Assembly: GCF_050003625.1 (NCBI RefSeq) | Contig: NC_134398.1 | Coordinates: forward strand, 70,130,891-70,194,890 | DNA: 64,000 nt | Reading direction: 5' to 3' | From: Haematobia irritans | Taxonomy: Eukaryota > Arthropoda > Insecta > Diptera > Muscidae | Shown: one piece after another, positions 11,749 through 22,808 of the stretch | Layout: each line of letters starts with the position of its first letter | Position numbering within the stretch: position 1 is the first letter of the stretch | Position numbers and translations under genes: made by a program | The notes under the pieces: generated by a model | Seen by the model: only the letters and a program-made list of their open reading frames with translations | What the model was told of the DNA's origin: nothing | Databases searched by the model: none

Positions 11749-14700
11749 TTAGTTTGCAATTTGTAATAGACATTTGAGATACTTCCTTTTAGCTCCAGGT
11801 GCGTTCATATATTTTGTATTCCAATCGTGTTCATTTATATGCAGTACTTTATAACCCATCATTTCCAAATGCTTTATTTTAAGAATATCTGGTCCTCGTA
11901 ATGCATTCAAATCATTTGCACAGTACGAATCGAGTCTTAAGAGCAGTATAGCAACTCTACGAAATATAAATGTATTATGTATATGAAACACGCCACAATT
12001 TTGGATTGGATACTTTATCTTATTATTTTCTAATGTTTTAAACTTACTTTGTTATGCGATCCAACATCGTGGTTTCCGCAGGAGACTGAATAGGTTTTCT
12101 GTCTTTATCGAAATTTATCACAAAATCAATCTAAAACAGAAATTTTTTATAAGGATATGAATAAGTAAATTTCAAAGTTGAAAGTAGTCAATTGTGAAGT
12201 CCCGAGTTTTATCAACCCATAACCTACCTCATTCACATTACACTTCCAAAATCCACTATAACTAGATTTCAACTGTCCTTTGCCTTATAAGAAAGGGATT
12301 TCAAACCCATTTTTAGTAGATCGAGCCTAATGTGAATGGGTTATTACAAACTTTTTATGATGATAAAAAAAATGTATTCTAAAACAAACTTGGGTTGATC
12401 GTATGACTATTTTGCCGCATATATATAGTTATTGCTTTTGTGATTTATTTTTCACATTATAGTTTCTTATAAATATAAAGATGAAAATAACATTTGTACT
12501 GTAAATTATTTGAATATTACCTGGTATCCATACGGAGTTGTATGATTGCATCGAAAATAGGATTCGTCCTTCAATACTGAGGTCAATAAGTTTTTAACAT
12601 TAGAACTAAAGGGTGTTTCAACGATGTGCTCTGTAAATGTATGTTTTAAATTAGTATACCAATTAAATTTTATCGCGCGTACTAACTTTTACTCATTTGG
12701 GCTTCAATAAAGTTTTGCTGAAACCAAGGAACATTTGCCTCGGGGAAATCTAAACAAACGCTACGATTAAGCTGCATTACAATATTTAGTACCCTTTTCG
12801 GATACGTAGCCTAAAAGTATATAAATAACAAAAATAAATAAATAATACTAATATAACCATCAAATTTACCTTTGAATAGCACATTTGAATTTCGTCTTCG
12901 ACGCGCTGTATAAATTTTACACAGAATACTTTATTTATTAATTCCTCAGGAATATTTTTATAATAACAAAGAGATAAACATGCTTGCACTAAAGACAGTC
13001 CGCTCATGTAATTGAAGTCTCTAAAAGTAGATCAATAATAGTATCAAATCAATAACAGTATTAACTAAAAATTCATTTTTGCATATTTCGAGGGAGACTT
13101 ATTTTATTACCCCCCCCCCCCCCTGTTCTGTTTTAGGAATTCGCAAAACGCAAAAATTTTCTCAATCTTTATTTTCCGAACCACAACAATATATAATACG
13201 AAATTTTATTTATTTATTTTATTTTAATTGCACGCCAATAGTGTTTACAAACTTGCCTATCAGGCAGCGACCCGTTATAGCAGATATTAGAAGTGATACT
13301 TGACGTCTGTGACCGCATCCTTTTTTCGTCCATAGCGATAGCTCACGCAACCGCACTGCCGTTGTTGCAGCTGATTGTTTGGCGAAAATGTATAAAGGCA
13401 ATAGATGCAGCACGACATTAAGGGAATCTGTTCCTGTCTTACTGAATGCGCCTGAGAGGCACAAGCACGCCATACGCTGAACTTTATCTAAACTTGTCGG
13501 CTACTGAAGTGCCGGCCATCAGACCACAACACCATATAGCATTATCGATCTAACCACTGCCGTGTATTGCCAATGCACAATTTTTGGTTTTAGTCCCCAC
13601 TTTTTCCCTATTGCCTTTTGCACGAGTACAAAGCTACCATGGCTTTTCTCGCCATTTCTTCAATATTAATCTAAAATTTCAGCTTCTTGTCCAAAATAAC
13701 CCCAAGGTCTTTTGCACACTTACCAAAGGAAATTTCAATATGCCCTCAGTAGATAGGGCTTAACCGTGGGAATTTTGCGTTCTTTGCAGTACATGACTAG
13801 TTCTGTCTTTGCAAGGTTTACCCCAATATCCTTCGCTTTCGTCCATTTCTCAGTCATCCGGAGGGCTCTTTGTATAATATCTCTAATTGTGGATGGGAAT
13901 TTTCTCCTGATTGCTAGAGCTCCTCCTTGGGGAGTGCCTCTGTTCACATACCTTTGTATGTTCGCTTGTCCTAGTGTGGCTGAAATATATCGCATCGTTA
14001 GAAGTTGGTCTAAAAGCCTAAGTATTCCTTGGCCAACATTCAAGAGTTGTCAATACATTTAATATCGAGCTCGAATGGACGTTATTGAATACCCCTTCGA
14101 ATAATTATTCCATTGGTTTAATGATCCAAACTCAACTTTGCTAATTGTTGTATCAACTATCCTATTTTAATGCATTTTGTGATATGACAAAAGAAAAATT
14201 TTACTTTGGGTGAAACTACTGGGATATTGATGTTTCCCCCTGAATCTCTACCTCGGCTAAGCGCGCTTGCATTCCATTACTTTTTTTATAAACATAACTC
14301 AGCGGTGCGGTTTGATATCTTCAATTTGGGGCATTAGAATATAAATTTTTATGACTTCTGCAAAACCTTCAAAAAAGCACCCATTTGCAATTCTATTGGG
14401 GAATATTTCGGACTTGACAATTTCGAAAATTGACGCATAAACGCGTTGTTCTTACACAAAGATGCATCTGAATTAGAGGTGTGCACGTGAGTAATATTTT
14501 ACTCACGCTCACGCACACTCACGACGGAAAAATCTTACTCACGCTCGATATTGTTTGGTAGGACTCACGCTCATGCACTCTCACGAAAAGAAAATTTGTA
14601 CTCACGAAAAATACCGTGACTCACGAAAAATATCGTGACTCACGAAAAATGTCGTGACTCACGAAAAACTTTTTGAGTAATTTACCTTAGCGACGTGTCT

Positions 14701-17700
14701 GAAAACATGAACACTATTAAAATCGTTATTACACTCTTAACATCCCAGGTGTCACTAAAATTGTAAATGAATTTAACTCTTAAGCGTTTTATGTTGGTGA
14801 GCGGGAATATTTTCGTGAGCGTAAATCTTTACTCACGCACACTCACGAAAATAATATTTACGTGACTCACGCTCACGCACGACATTTTGGTTTGTTAATC
14901 ACGCACACTCACGCCGTTGCCATGAGCGTGACTCACGCGTGAGTCACGAAAATTTTCGTGAGTCACGACAATTTCGTGTCACGTGCACACCTCTAATCTG
15001 AATACCTCTTTTCATGATTTAGTTAAGTTTAAAGTGGCAGCCCGATTAAGTTTCAGGCTCACTTAGACTATTCAGTCGAGTGTGATAGGTTAATTTAGGT
15101 TAAAGTGACAGCCCGAACGAATTATTTCAACAATTTGATAAGGTGAATATTTCACATCTTCAGAGTTATACCTTGCTGGTTTACCGTTACCAATACACTT
15201 CCTGAAGTTTCTTACCAAATGTCCTTCGTTAATACAGTAGTGGCATACGTCATTTTCCTCTTGGTATTACTTCTTCGTTCATTGGAAACTCAAAGCCTTT
15301 AGATACCTTAATAATACATACCTTAATAAAATTAATCCCGCATACTCAAGTGGTTCAGATGATTGTGGTGTATAACCCAAGTTATATGTGCACGATAATA
15401 TTTTTTCTACAGTTTCGCCCAAAATATGTTCGTGATTGTTTTGTAGATATTTAAACATATTTTCTAATATTTCGGGCACAAAATAGTTTGTCGCCAAAAA
15501 ATTATAGGCCATGTCTTTAATGCATCGCGAGTTCAAGTCCTGGCTTTGTATTTCTTTATATCTTTGCAATGTTTTATGGTATACTACGCTGTTTTGGAGA
15601 CCTGAAAGTAACAAATATATTTATCGAATTTTTTATACAATTCATTCATGATTAACTTACTTTTTCTGTTTATTAACATTCGTACTAGCACATTGAGATC
15701 CATTACGGTCAATTGGTTGTCGTTCAAAAACCGCTCGGCACAATTACTCAAAATTGTATCTATTGTTGCTAACTGCATGTTTACCAATTGAGGTACTTGA
15801 AAACGATACCTGAAAATGTTGCAAATATTTATAAAATGTATGTGTGATTGTCTGGAGAAACCATTGTTTAATATCTATTACTAATATATCAATAAATTAC
15901 ACATCATCAGTTACCTCATTTCTAAAGATATTCGCAAACCGCGACTTATAAGGAAGCAATCCATCGGGGTAAACTGATCTGTCATTGTTATAATTTTCGA
16001 GAGCAAAATATTCGGGTATTTTTTCCAACTGTAAGGAGTATGACCATAAGCGAATACAAACGACGCCAGGCGTGCAAATTTTTGAGGTATTCTGCCCGCA
16101 ATATCATGCTCAATGGCCCTCATACACAATTGACTTAATCTCTTTTCTAAAGGTATATGACGATATGTTCCACCAAGATTATTATTGAAATTCATGTACC
16201 GATGGCAGTGTTTAAGGAATGATGTGTGATTTTCGTTGTCGGATGCATTATCTATTTCACGTAACACTCCATTCCAATATGCATTACACATTTTTGAGTC
16301 GGAAATTTTTAAGCCTCTTAATGTTGAAAATAGGTAACCTGTAGCATTTGGTTGTACCCAACTATCAGCAGATGACAAAAGGGCTTTAAATGCATTTGTC
16401 AATGTGTTTCTTTTGTTAGGCTGCGAAAAAGGGACATAGCATGCTAGGGTTTCAGGTGACATGTGTGTTGCTAACAACTCTTCCAATGATTCCGATAGTG
16501 GTTCGTGCATGCAGGCCGGTTCTAAGTGATACTGATATATGCGACTTATAGTTTTCAGTTCATTTGCATCCATTTGTTTTATCAAAGGTTTCAACGTTAA
16601 TAACAAATCCTTTATAAGAGGTACGTGGTTATTGGACCATATGGCCATATTAAGCATATTAAGTATTTTTATTATAGTCTTTGGTTTCGAGAACTGTCCA
16701 TTGTTCAAAAGATTTTGTACTTTAGTCTTAAATAGAGACATAAACTCAGTGCTAATCAGGGGTTGGAGGTTCATCATACAAATGGCAATCATACGGGCTT
16801 TATCCTCATCATTACAATCTAGAATATGGTGGTGTAGATGCCTCATAAAATTTGCACACAACATTGGAGTAAAAAAATTCCTCCCAGTATTGATGGCTAC
16901 AACCAAACGAGACAAAGCCGAAAGGCTTACTACTTCGTTTGAGTTTTCAACCACACTCAAAGCATTCATAAGTAGGTCTTTCATCACCGTTTGATAATTA
17001 TCTACATCCATTTTACGTAAGTACAAGTAACATGTACATAATTCATTCATATTTAAATTTTCAATATGATCGCCAAGTAAATATAAGAACTTATCTGTTA
17101 ATTTTTTGTTGTAATCTCTTTCATTTTGCCGACCGAAAAACACCCAATGCAGAATAACTGCTTGTACCATATGCTCCTTGTTTATACGCAAATTTTTATC
17201 TTCTATGACATATAATAACTGAAAATACGAATTATTGTAGAATTTATTAATATGAAAATTATGTTCGAAAACATTAATACAACTTTATTGAAACAAATGC
17301 ACATATAATTTCAGAGCAATTTAAGTTAGATTCCATAATTGTGGTTTCGGTTTGAGACATAGCCCTCCAAAGGCTCAATAAAAACTTAACTTTGTTTATT
17401 ATTCAATCTGACCTTGGTGTCATTGTAAGTTTTGCTTTTTCTCCATATTTACATTAACATCTTGTAAAGTATAGGAGATATACCGAAGAAGACTTTTATA
17501 TATCCCTTTCCGACCGTGTACGCACAATTGTGCGGGTAAGTTTGTCTCTATAATTTCTTTAATATATGAAGTACTGCGATAAGAGCGGCAAAAAAGTAAT
17601 TGTGTATGCTCTCTCTTTGTCTAAGAATGTGAAGAACCGTTATAAATATTTGTTTTTCATATTAATTTTGTAGTTTCGGCAGTGTACTTTGCGCATTTGT

Positions 17701-18293
17701 AAAAATTAGTGGAAGAGGTAAGGATCAAACTGAAGAAAATTTATTAAAATTAATAAAATGTTCTATGTACACATAAATAACAGAATTCAAAAATGTAGGA
17801 AAATTTATCACGTGGATCGGCTATAGGTCGGAAAGGGATATACGAGTGCCAAACACAGTGTTACGCTTATTTTCAAGCTTTTATACGCTCTCTCCGGAAT
17901 TTTTTTTCATAAAACCCTAAAGTAATCCCTCTACGCAATTAATACCTGTTTGGAAGTTTCACATGCATTCAATTTCTTTATTATATCATCCTCATCGTTG
18001 TACATCATCAAGTGTTTAAGGTTCTGAGGAAATTCATCAACTTCCTCCCCCGAATTTGCGAACTCTCCATCCTCTTTATTTACATTACTCTCTTTATCAC
18101 TGCCGAACAATCTAATGGCATATTCTCTCTCTAAGGAGTATTTCTGTTGGCCAGCAAGACTGGACAAAGTCCCAGAAGCCAGTATTCGTTTTAACTTTGT
18201 CCTTGTCTCTATTACGTGCAATTGCCGCTGTTGCCATATATGAGCTAGGCGTATGATTCGTGGCTTCAACAAGAGAGTGGAATACATCTTCAT
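11749..18293 (-). CDS. FAST kinase domain-containing (FASTKD) mitochondrial protein with RAP domain, 916 aa, 9 exons
   Basis: Minus-strand exons 18293-17946, 17218-15915, 15809-15661, 15601-15322, 13020-12870, 12810-12693, 12630-12521, 12130-12048 and 11956-11749 join in frame at GT/AG sites into 916 residues. The first ~45 residues are basic, rich in Leu/Arg and lack acidic residues until later, as in a mitochondrial targeting peptide. A FAST_1-like segment lies near residue 510 (ARLASFVFAYGHTPYS) and FAST_2-like segments at about 694-790 (LNRSVCLDFPEANVPWF). The last exon is a RAP domain (KHLEMMGYKVLHINEHDWN). Family knowledge: FASTK proteins act on mitochondrial RNA processing and stability. 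Which fly FASTKD orthologue this is cannot be told here. Intron 4 (15321-13021) has been swollen by a LINE remnant and a hAT-type MITE, and intron 1 by another MITE. The 3' end converges on ade2 with 349 bp between the stops. Confidence 0.9.
13110..13123. repeat. Poly-C run (14 C)
   Basis: A 14-base C homopolymer in the FASTKD intron. Its length may be unreliable in the assembly. Confidence 0.8.
13219..14043 (-). pseudogene. Decayed LINE fragment (reverse transcriptase to post-RNase H) in the FASTKD intron
   Basis: Read on the minus strand, 14043-13735 contains the reverse-transcriptase motif NRGTPQGG. It continues through a decayed RT thumb/RNase H region (CAKDLGVILDKKLKF) to 13473-13219, which matches the C-terminal segment of the LINE at 63304-63717 (SLLISAITGRCLIG). 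Stop codons and frameshifts show it is dead. It lies in the same orientation as the host gene. Confidence 0.75.
14474..14995. mobile_element. hAT-type MITE made of CTCACG/CGTGAG repeats, 8-bp TSD
   Basis: The element starts TAGAGGTGTGCACGTGA and ends with the exact complement. It is flanked by a perfect 8-bp duplication ATCTGAAT (14466-14473 and 14996-15003). An 8-bp duplication with TAGAG-type termini fits the hAT superfamily. The interior is mostly short ACTCACG and CGTGAGT motifs, with a run of tandem 14-base units (GACTCACGAAAAAT-like) near 14595-14670. There is no ORF, so movement would need a transposase from elsewhere. It sits in intron 4 of the FASTKD gene. Confidence 0.88.
15023..15110 (-). 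repeat. SINE/LINE tail fragment
   Basis: Reverse-complement match to the shared SINE/LINE 3' tail (AAAGTGGCAGCCCGATTAAG, then TCACTTAGACTATTCAGTC), followed by a partial second copy of the start of the motif. Confidence 0.65.
17499..17842. mobile_element. MITE with TCCCTTTCCGACC ends and TA target site
   Basis: TCCCTTTCCGACC at the left (from 17503) and its exact complement at the right (to 17838) are both flanked by TATA/TA. The TA flank fits a Tc1/mariner-type non-autonomous element. It is in intron 1 of the FASTKD gene and has no ORF. Confidence 0.6.
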
Positions 18294-18299
18294 TTCTAT

Positions 18300-18653
18300 G
18301 GTTTTATACAGTATTCCTTTTATAAGTACTCCGCTTAAAATATTGCGCCTTCGCCAACTTTCGCATTATTTTCGATATTTACGTGATTGATTTGAAAGCC
18401 ATATGATTTTGACATTTAGATGAAAACATATGGTGCATATATTACCAGATTTTGTAGATTGAGGTCGGTACTTCCCCGCTAACTTTTTTTTTTGATTTCG
18501 GGACACATTCGAGGCTATCCAGATTTGGTCCTAAAAGCGCCACCGTTGTTGAAATGTTGGATCATTCCAAATGCAAATAGATTTAGGGCAAGTTTTGACA
18601 AGGTATGCTACAAATATTATCGTCTGCATTTTTATTTGTGGACTTTTAATAAA
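18300..18653. other. Upstream flank of the FASTKD gene
   Basis: Non-coding stretch between the FASTKD start codon and a nest of MITEs. It should contain the FASTKD promoter, but no element could be assigned. Confidence 0.4.
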
Positions 18654-18724
18654 AGGGCTGTATGCAACATTTGTATGGGCTATCCAGAACATCGTTGCAC
18701 TCGTGTTCTGTCCAGAACATCTCA

Positions 18725-18966
18725 TGTGCTTTACAGACTATCAGTTATTCCGGACGACAGTGCTCGTGTCGAACATATCCCATATGTTGTGCACATTATA
18801 AGTTAAGTCCGAAGGCATAATCGATACTGCTGCATGTTTATGGGATCGATAACACATTTACCGATTATTTAGTCATCGCCGACAAGTCGCATCTATCCGA
18901 CACACTATAAGATTCCTTACAAACACCGACATTCCGTCCGGAATAACTGATATTTTGTAAAGCGCA
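18725..18966. mobile_element. MITE family A inserted in another MITE, 3-bp TSD
   Basis: The termini are inverted copies (TGTGCTTTACAGACTATCAG against the complement of 18935-18966). It is flanked by TCA at 18722-18724 and 18967-18969. Removing the element and one TCA restores the sequence seen uninterrupted in the related MITE at 35425-35841. Confidence 0.75.
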
Positions 18967-18979
18967 TCATCAGTGCAAG

Positions 18980-19387
18980 CAAAGATAATTGAGTATAACA
19001 AGATTGAGCATTGTGCTCTTATAAAGAGAAAACAAATGTCAAGGTGTAGAGGGCTATGAGAAAAAAATTGTTTTATTTGTCAATTTTTTCCAAAGTAGCT
19101 CTGCCCAGGAATAAATTCAAAACGGCAATATTCACATAAAACCATAATGAATATTCGCTTTAAAATACACATACGTTTTATTTTAATTTTCTACAATCGT
19201 TTTGGTATTGCTTTTGTGGGTCTTTATTCAGAAATTTATGAAAAACACAAATGTTATGATATTTTCCGACGCAAACGGCAGTACATTTGAGAGACACGTC
19301 GACGCAAACTTTATGATATTTTGTTGGCAGAGTCCTCTGGTGCTTTAGTTTTGTTATGACAAGACTGCATCTTCTCAATTATCTTTG
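18980..19387. mobile_element. MITE with CAAAGATAATTGAG ends, 7-bp TSD
   Basis: Exact 14-bp terminal inverted repeats (CAAAGATAATTGAG / CTCAATTATCTTTG) flanked by GTGCAAG on both sides (18973-18979, 19388-19394). It sits inside the same host MITE as the preceding insertion. The superfamily is uncertain. No ORF of note. Confidence 0.75.
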
Positions 19388-19425
19388 GTGCAAGTCGCGT
19401 CGATGTTGCCAGATTGTATTTTATT

Positions 19426-20180
19426 TATTTATTTACGTAGACCAAGGAAGGTATAGACATCTCAAGTGAATTCACAGCGCTGTAGTTTGTCTGCACACCG
19501 TAGAGGGCTCTTTTTCGTCTGCAATTGAGTGATTTTTTAATTTGGCTTTAATTTGTTTTCTTTCCTTTGTTCTCTCGTTGAAACACCAAATATTGAGAAA
19601 GTTTATAAAATACTATTCATTAACACCTTTTTTGTAATGCAAATTGATTAATTTATACGGTTATTCTCGTTTTCCAAAAAGAAATTGAGTCACTTGACTG
19701 CGCAATTGAGTGGAATGACTGCGCACTGCAAATAAACAAAACCATGGTGAATTATCAAGGTATGTCTCTATATTTTATTGGTCTATGTTATTTATTTTGA
19801 TAATGTGACGCTTCTTCGATTCACAATATAAATCTATTGTGACTAATTTATCGAAACCCAATGAACACAGGATGAGAGTTTTTCAAATGTAACACCTTTT
19901 CAGTTTAAAGGCCGGTATGCACCTCTAGCGAAAAATTTCATTCCCATAAGAAATGCATTGCTATTTATGCTAACGAAATTTTCGGTAGCGTTCAATTTCG
20001 TAAGCTGGTACGCGCCTCTAATGAAAATAACAGGGTTGTCAAAAGCATATTTTGGCAGCAAATATTTAATTTATTACAATCATTGTGTGCGTAAAAGTTT
20101 TAAAAGGTCTGTAAATAATAAACAATTTATTTGAGGAATATTTGGAACATATATTAACAATTTTTAAAAGCGATTAGCTG
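19426..20180. other. Intergenic DNA, repeat-derived in part
   Basis: No gene recognised. At 19910 an AAAGGCCGGTA motif begins that resembles the ends of the element at 21015-22331, so part of this stretch is probably transposon debris. Confidence 0.45.
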
Positions 20181-20967
20181 CCCTGCCAGCATTTCAAAGT
20201 TCCATTTCATCCTCATCGCTACCACAGACTCGTAAATGTCACCACAACCATCGCGAGCTGTGATGGGGGAAGCATATCAAAAAGTACAAAATCTACATGG
20301 TAGTATTTTGCCATCACTACTGTTAGAAGAGCCATTTTATTTTTTGTGAAACGCCAAGCGCAACCAGCTTGTTATATTTTATTTAAATAAAAACGAAAAT
20401 AACGTTCTGAAAACATAGATATTACGCTTAAAATTGTGAAAGGTATATGGTGAACAATTTTCGACTTTCCAAATAGAATAAAGTGATCGTTTTTCAAATA
20501 TTTTTCCAGGCACGCTGTCTCCATCGAAAATAAACAAACTGGCTGATAGACGCTACAATATGTAACTTGCTACTTAAAACTCAACATCATTCTTTTATTA
20601 ATGCAAAAAATTATGTTAAATGTGATGAGATAAACCGAAAAATGTTATATTTATAAGAAATTATAAAAGTTTAATCAAATCAATAAACATCTACACAATC
20701 GTGTTTTACTTGACCACAATGATTCTTCTACAATTACCTTAAAATGCACTTTTTCTGATAGTTATTCTTATTGGCGTCCTTCGAAATTGATCTAAATAGG
20801 CACCTAATAATTGCACTGATGAGAAACTTTTTCGTAGTAACTTGGCGTGGTACAACTTCTCAATAGTGACGGCGCTTTTCCGACGAGTTTTTGATGTCGT
20901 ATATGATTGTTTTCGACGTAGTGGGGATTCTCAGAAGCGCCCCCAAATTCAAAAAATGTTGGCAGGG
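20181..20967 (+). mobile_element. MITE with CCCTGCCARCATTT ends, copy 1
   Basis: Begins CCCTGCCAGCATTT and ends with the near-complement AATGTTGGCAGGG. A second copy in reverse orientation lies at 21266-22027, so the two form a large imperfect palindrome. The short ORFs near the inner ends of both copies are similar only because the repeats are; they show no known domain. Confidence 0.7.
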
Positions 20968-21014
20968 TGGTTTAAAATTTGTGTACACAGCCCTGTTTTT
21001 TTTGTTGTAGACTT

Positions 21015-22331
21015 AAGGCCGGTACTCTGTTCGGTTTTCGCGTTGAAACTCCATACAAAACCAAAAAATGCGAAAAATTTGCGAAATTGTTTCCATTTGT
21101 GATACTTTGTTTTTTCGTGTTGAAAAACTGACTAAAGGCCGGTACTATGTTCATTCTTGCGAAAAATTTTTATGGAAACCATTATTTCGCACATAGAAAG
21201 CGGCGTTTTTTTAGGTAGCTTGGAGCGCTATTTAAAGGGAGCGATATTGGATTAAGTTGGTGGTTCCCTGCCAACATTTTTTGAATTTGGGGGCGCTTCT
21301 GAGAATCCCCAGTACGTCGAAAACAATCATATACGATATCAAAAACTCGTCGGAAAAGCGCCGTCACTATTGAGAAGTTGTACCACGCCAAGTTACTACA
21401 AAAAGGTTTCGCATGAGTGCAATTATTAGGTGCCTTTATAGATCAATTTAGAACGACGCCAATAAAAGCCCCTCAAACAATCAGAAAAAGCATATTTTAA
21501 GATAGTGGTAAAAGAATCATTGTGGTCGAGTAAAACACGTTTGTTTAGATATTTATTAATTTGATTAATCATTTACAAATTCTTAAAAATATAACATTTA
21601 TACCACTATCACATTACATTTAACATAATTTTTTGCATTAATGATGATGTTGAGTTACAAGTAGCGAGTTACATGTTGCTGCGTCTATCAACCAGTGTTT
21701 TTATTCCATGGAGGCAGCGTGTCTGTAAAATATCTGAAAAACAATCACTTTATTCCATTTGGAAAATCACCAAATTGTTCACCAATATACCTTTCACAAT
21801 TTTAAGCGTATAATCTATGTTTTCAGAACTTTATTTTCGTTTTTATTTAATTAAAATATAACAAGCTGGTTGCGCTTGGCGTTTCACAAAAAATGGCTTT
21901 TTTAACAGTAGGGATGGCAAATTACTTGCATGTACTTTTTGATGTACCTTTTCATGATGGTTGAAGTGACATTTACGAGTCGGTGGTAACGATGAGGTTG
22001 AAATGGAACTTTAAAATGCTGGCAGGGTTGTTGCTTGTTTTTACAAAATAACATTTTATTTTTCCTTGGGCAATTGATCTGCTATTCCTTTGATCCTTTG
22101 TATAGTTTCGGAACAAAAATATGGTCCGTGTTTGATTTATAAACCCGCACAAATAGTTTTTAATAAATAAATTATTTCTTAATTCAAATTGCAAATGGCG
22201 CCGTGCTATAAACGTCAGTTTTTCAACACGAAAAAACAAAGTATCACAAATGGAAAAAATTTCGCAAATTTTTCGCATTTTTTGGTTTTGTATGGAGTTT
22301 CAACGCGAAAACCGAACAGAGTACCGGCCTT
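21015..22331. mobile_element. Element with 118-bp terminal inverted repeats (AAGGCCGGTAC family)
   Basis: 21015-21132 and 22214-22331 are reverse complements over 118 bp with a single mismatch seen by eye. The ends read AAGGCCGGTACTCTGTTCGG. The interior is occupied by copy 2 of the CCCTGCC element. No transposase ORF is present. The target duplication is unclear. Confidence 0.75.
21266..22027 (-). mobile_element. MITE with CCCTGCCARCATTT ends, copy 2 (inverted)
   Basis: Reverse-complement counterpart of 20181-20967 with scattered differences and small indels. It is nested inside the 118-bp-TIR element. Confidence 0.7.
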
Positions 22332-22372
22332 TTAGTGAAAATTAGCGGGTAAACTCGAACTTAATACTCACC
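22332..22372 (-). repeat. End fragment of the GGTGGGTATTAAG MITE family
   Basis: Matches the right end of the element at 31822-32040 (TTAGCGGCTAAACTCGAAC-type motif, then TAATACTCACCT). Only this end remains. Confidence 0.55.
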
Positions 22373-22808
22373 TATATTCATAATTTTTAATATAGTTTTG
22401 TGACACCAACATTCTGGAGGAAGTGGAATTCTCTATGTAAAAGTGTTTACAAAATAATGTTTAAGATATTTAAAGTTTTGTTGATATTTTTAGTTGTTGA
22501 TATGATTAATAGGTTAATTATTTTTTCATTAGTATTGTAGTGTATGCTAGATTTCGCTTAATTTTGACATTATTAATTTATTTTTGTCGAAAATGAAACC
22601 GATTTTCTCAACAATTTCTCAACTTGAATATTACCCTTATCCTTTGAAATAATGCTTGAAAAGTTGTTGAAATTTAGCATTTTTCAAACCTTTGTGTTTG
22701 TTGGTAATGATTGAATATTTTCAGGTGTGGTGAGGGGTGGCGATGGAACGCTTTTGAATTTGAATGTTTTCTCTTAAATCCAAATTCAACAAAACACATC
22801 ATTAAACA
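22373..22808. other. Upstream region of mtm
   Basis: AT-rich non-coding DNA preceding the myotubularin start codon, presumably promoter and 5' UTR. No specific site could be assigned. Confidence 0.4.

Larger units (their letters stand above)
18654..19425 (-). mobile_element. Split MITE (AGGGCTG family) carrying two other MITEs
   Basis: 18654-18724, 18970-18979 and 19388-19425 together match the reverse complement of the AGGGCTG-ended elements at 35425-35841 and 36555-36960 (shared GGGCTATCCAGAACATCG and CAGTGCAAGTCGCG). The element is cut by two insertions, listed next, and is itself truncated. Confidence 0.65.

Noticed and set aside
20842..21391. Pair of similar ORFs on opposite strands
   Set aside because: They lie in the inverted MITE copies; the similarity is that of the DNA repeat and no domain is seen.
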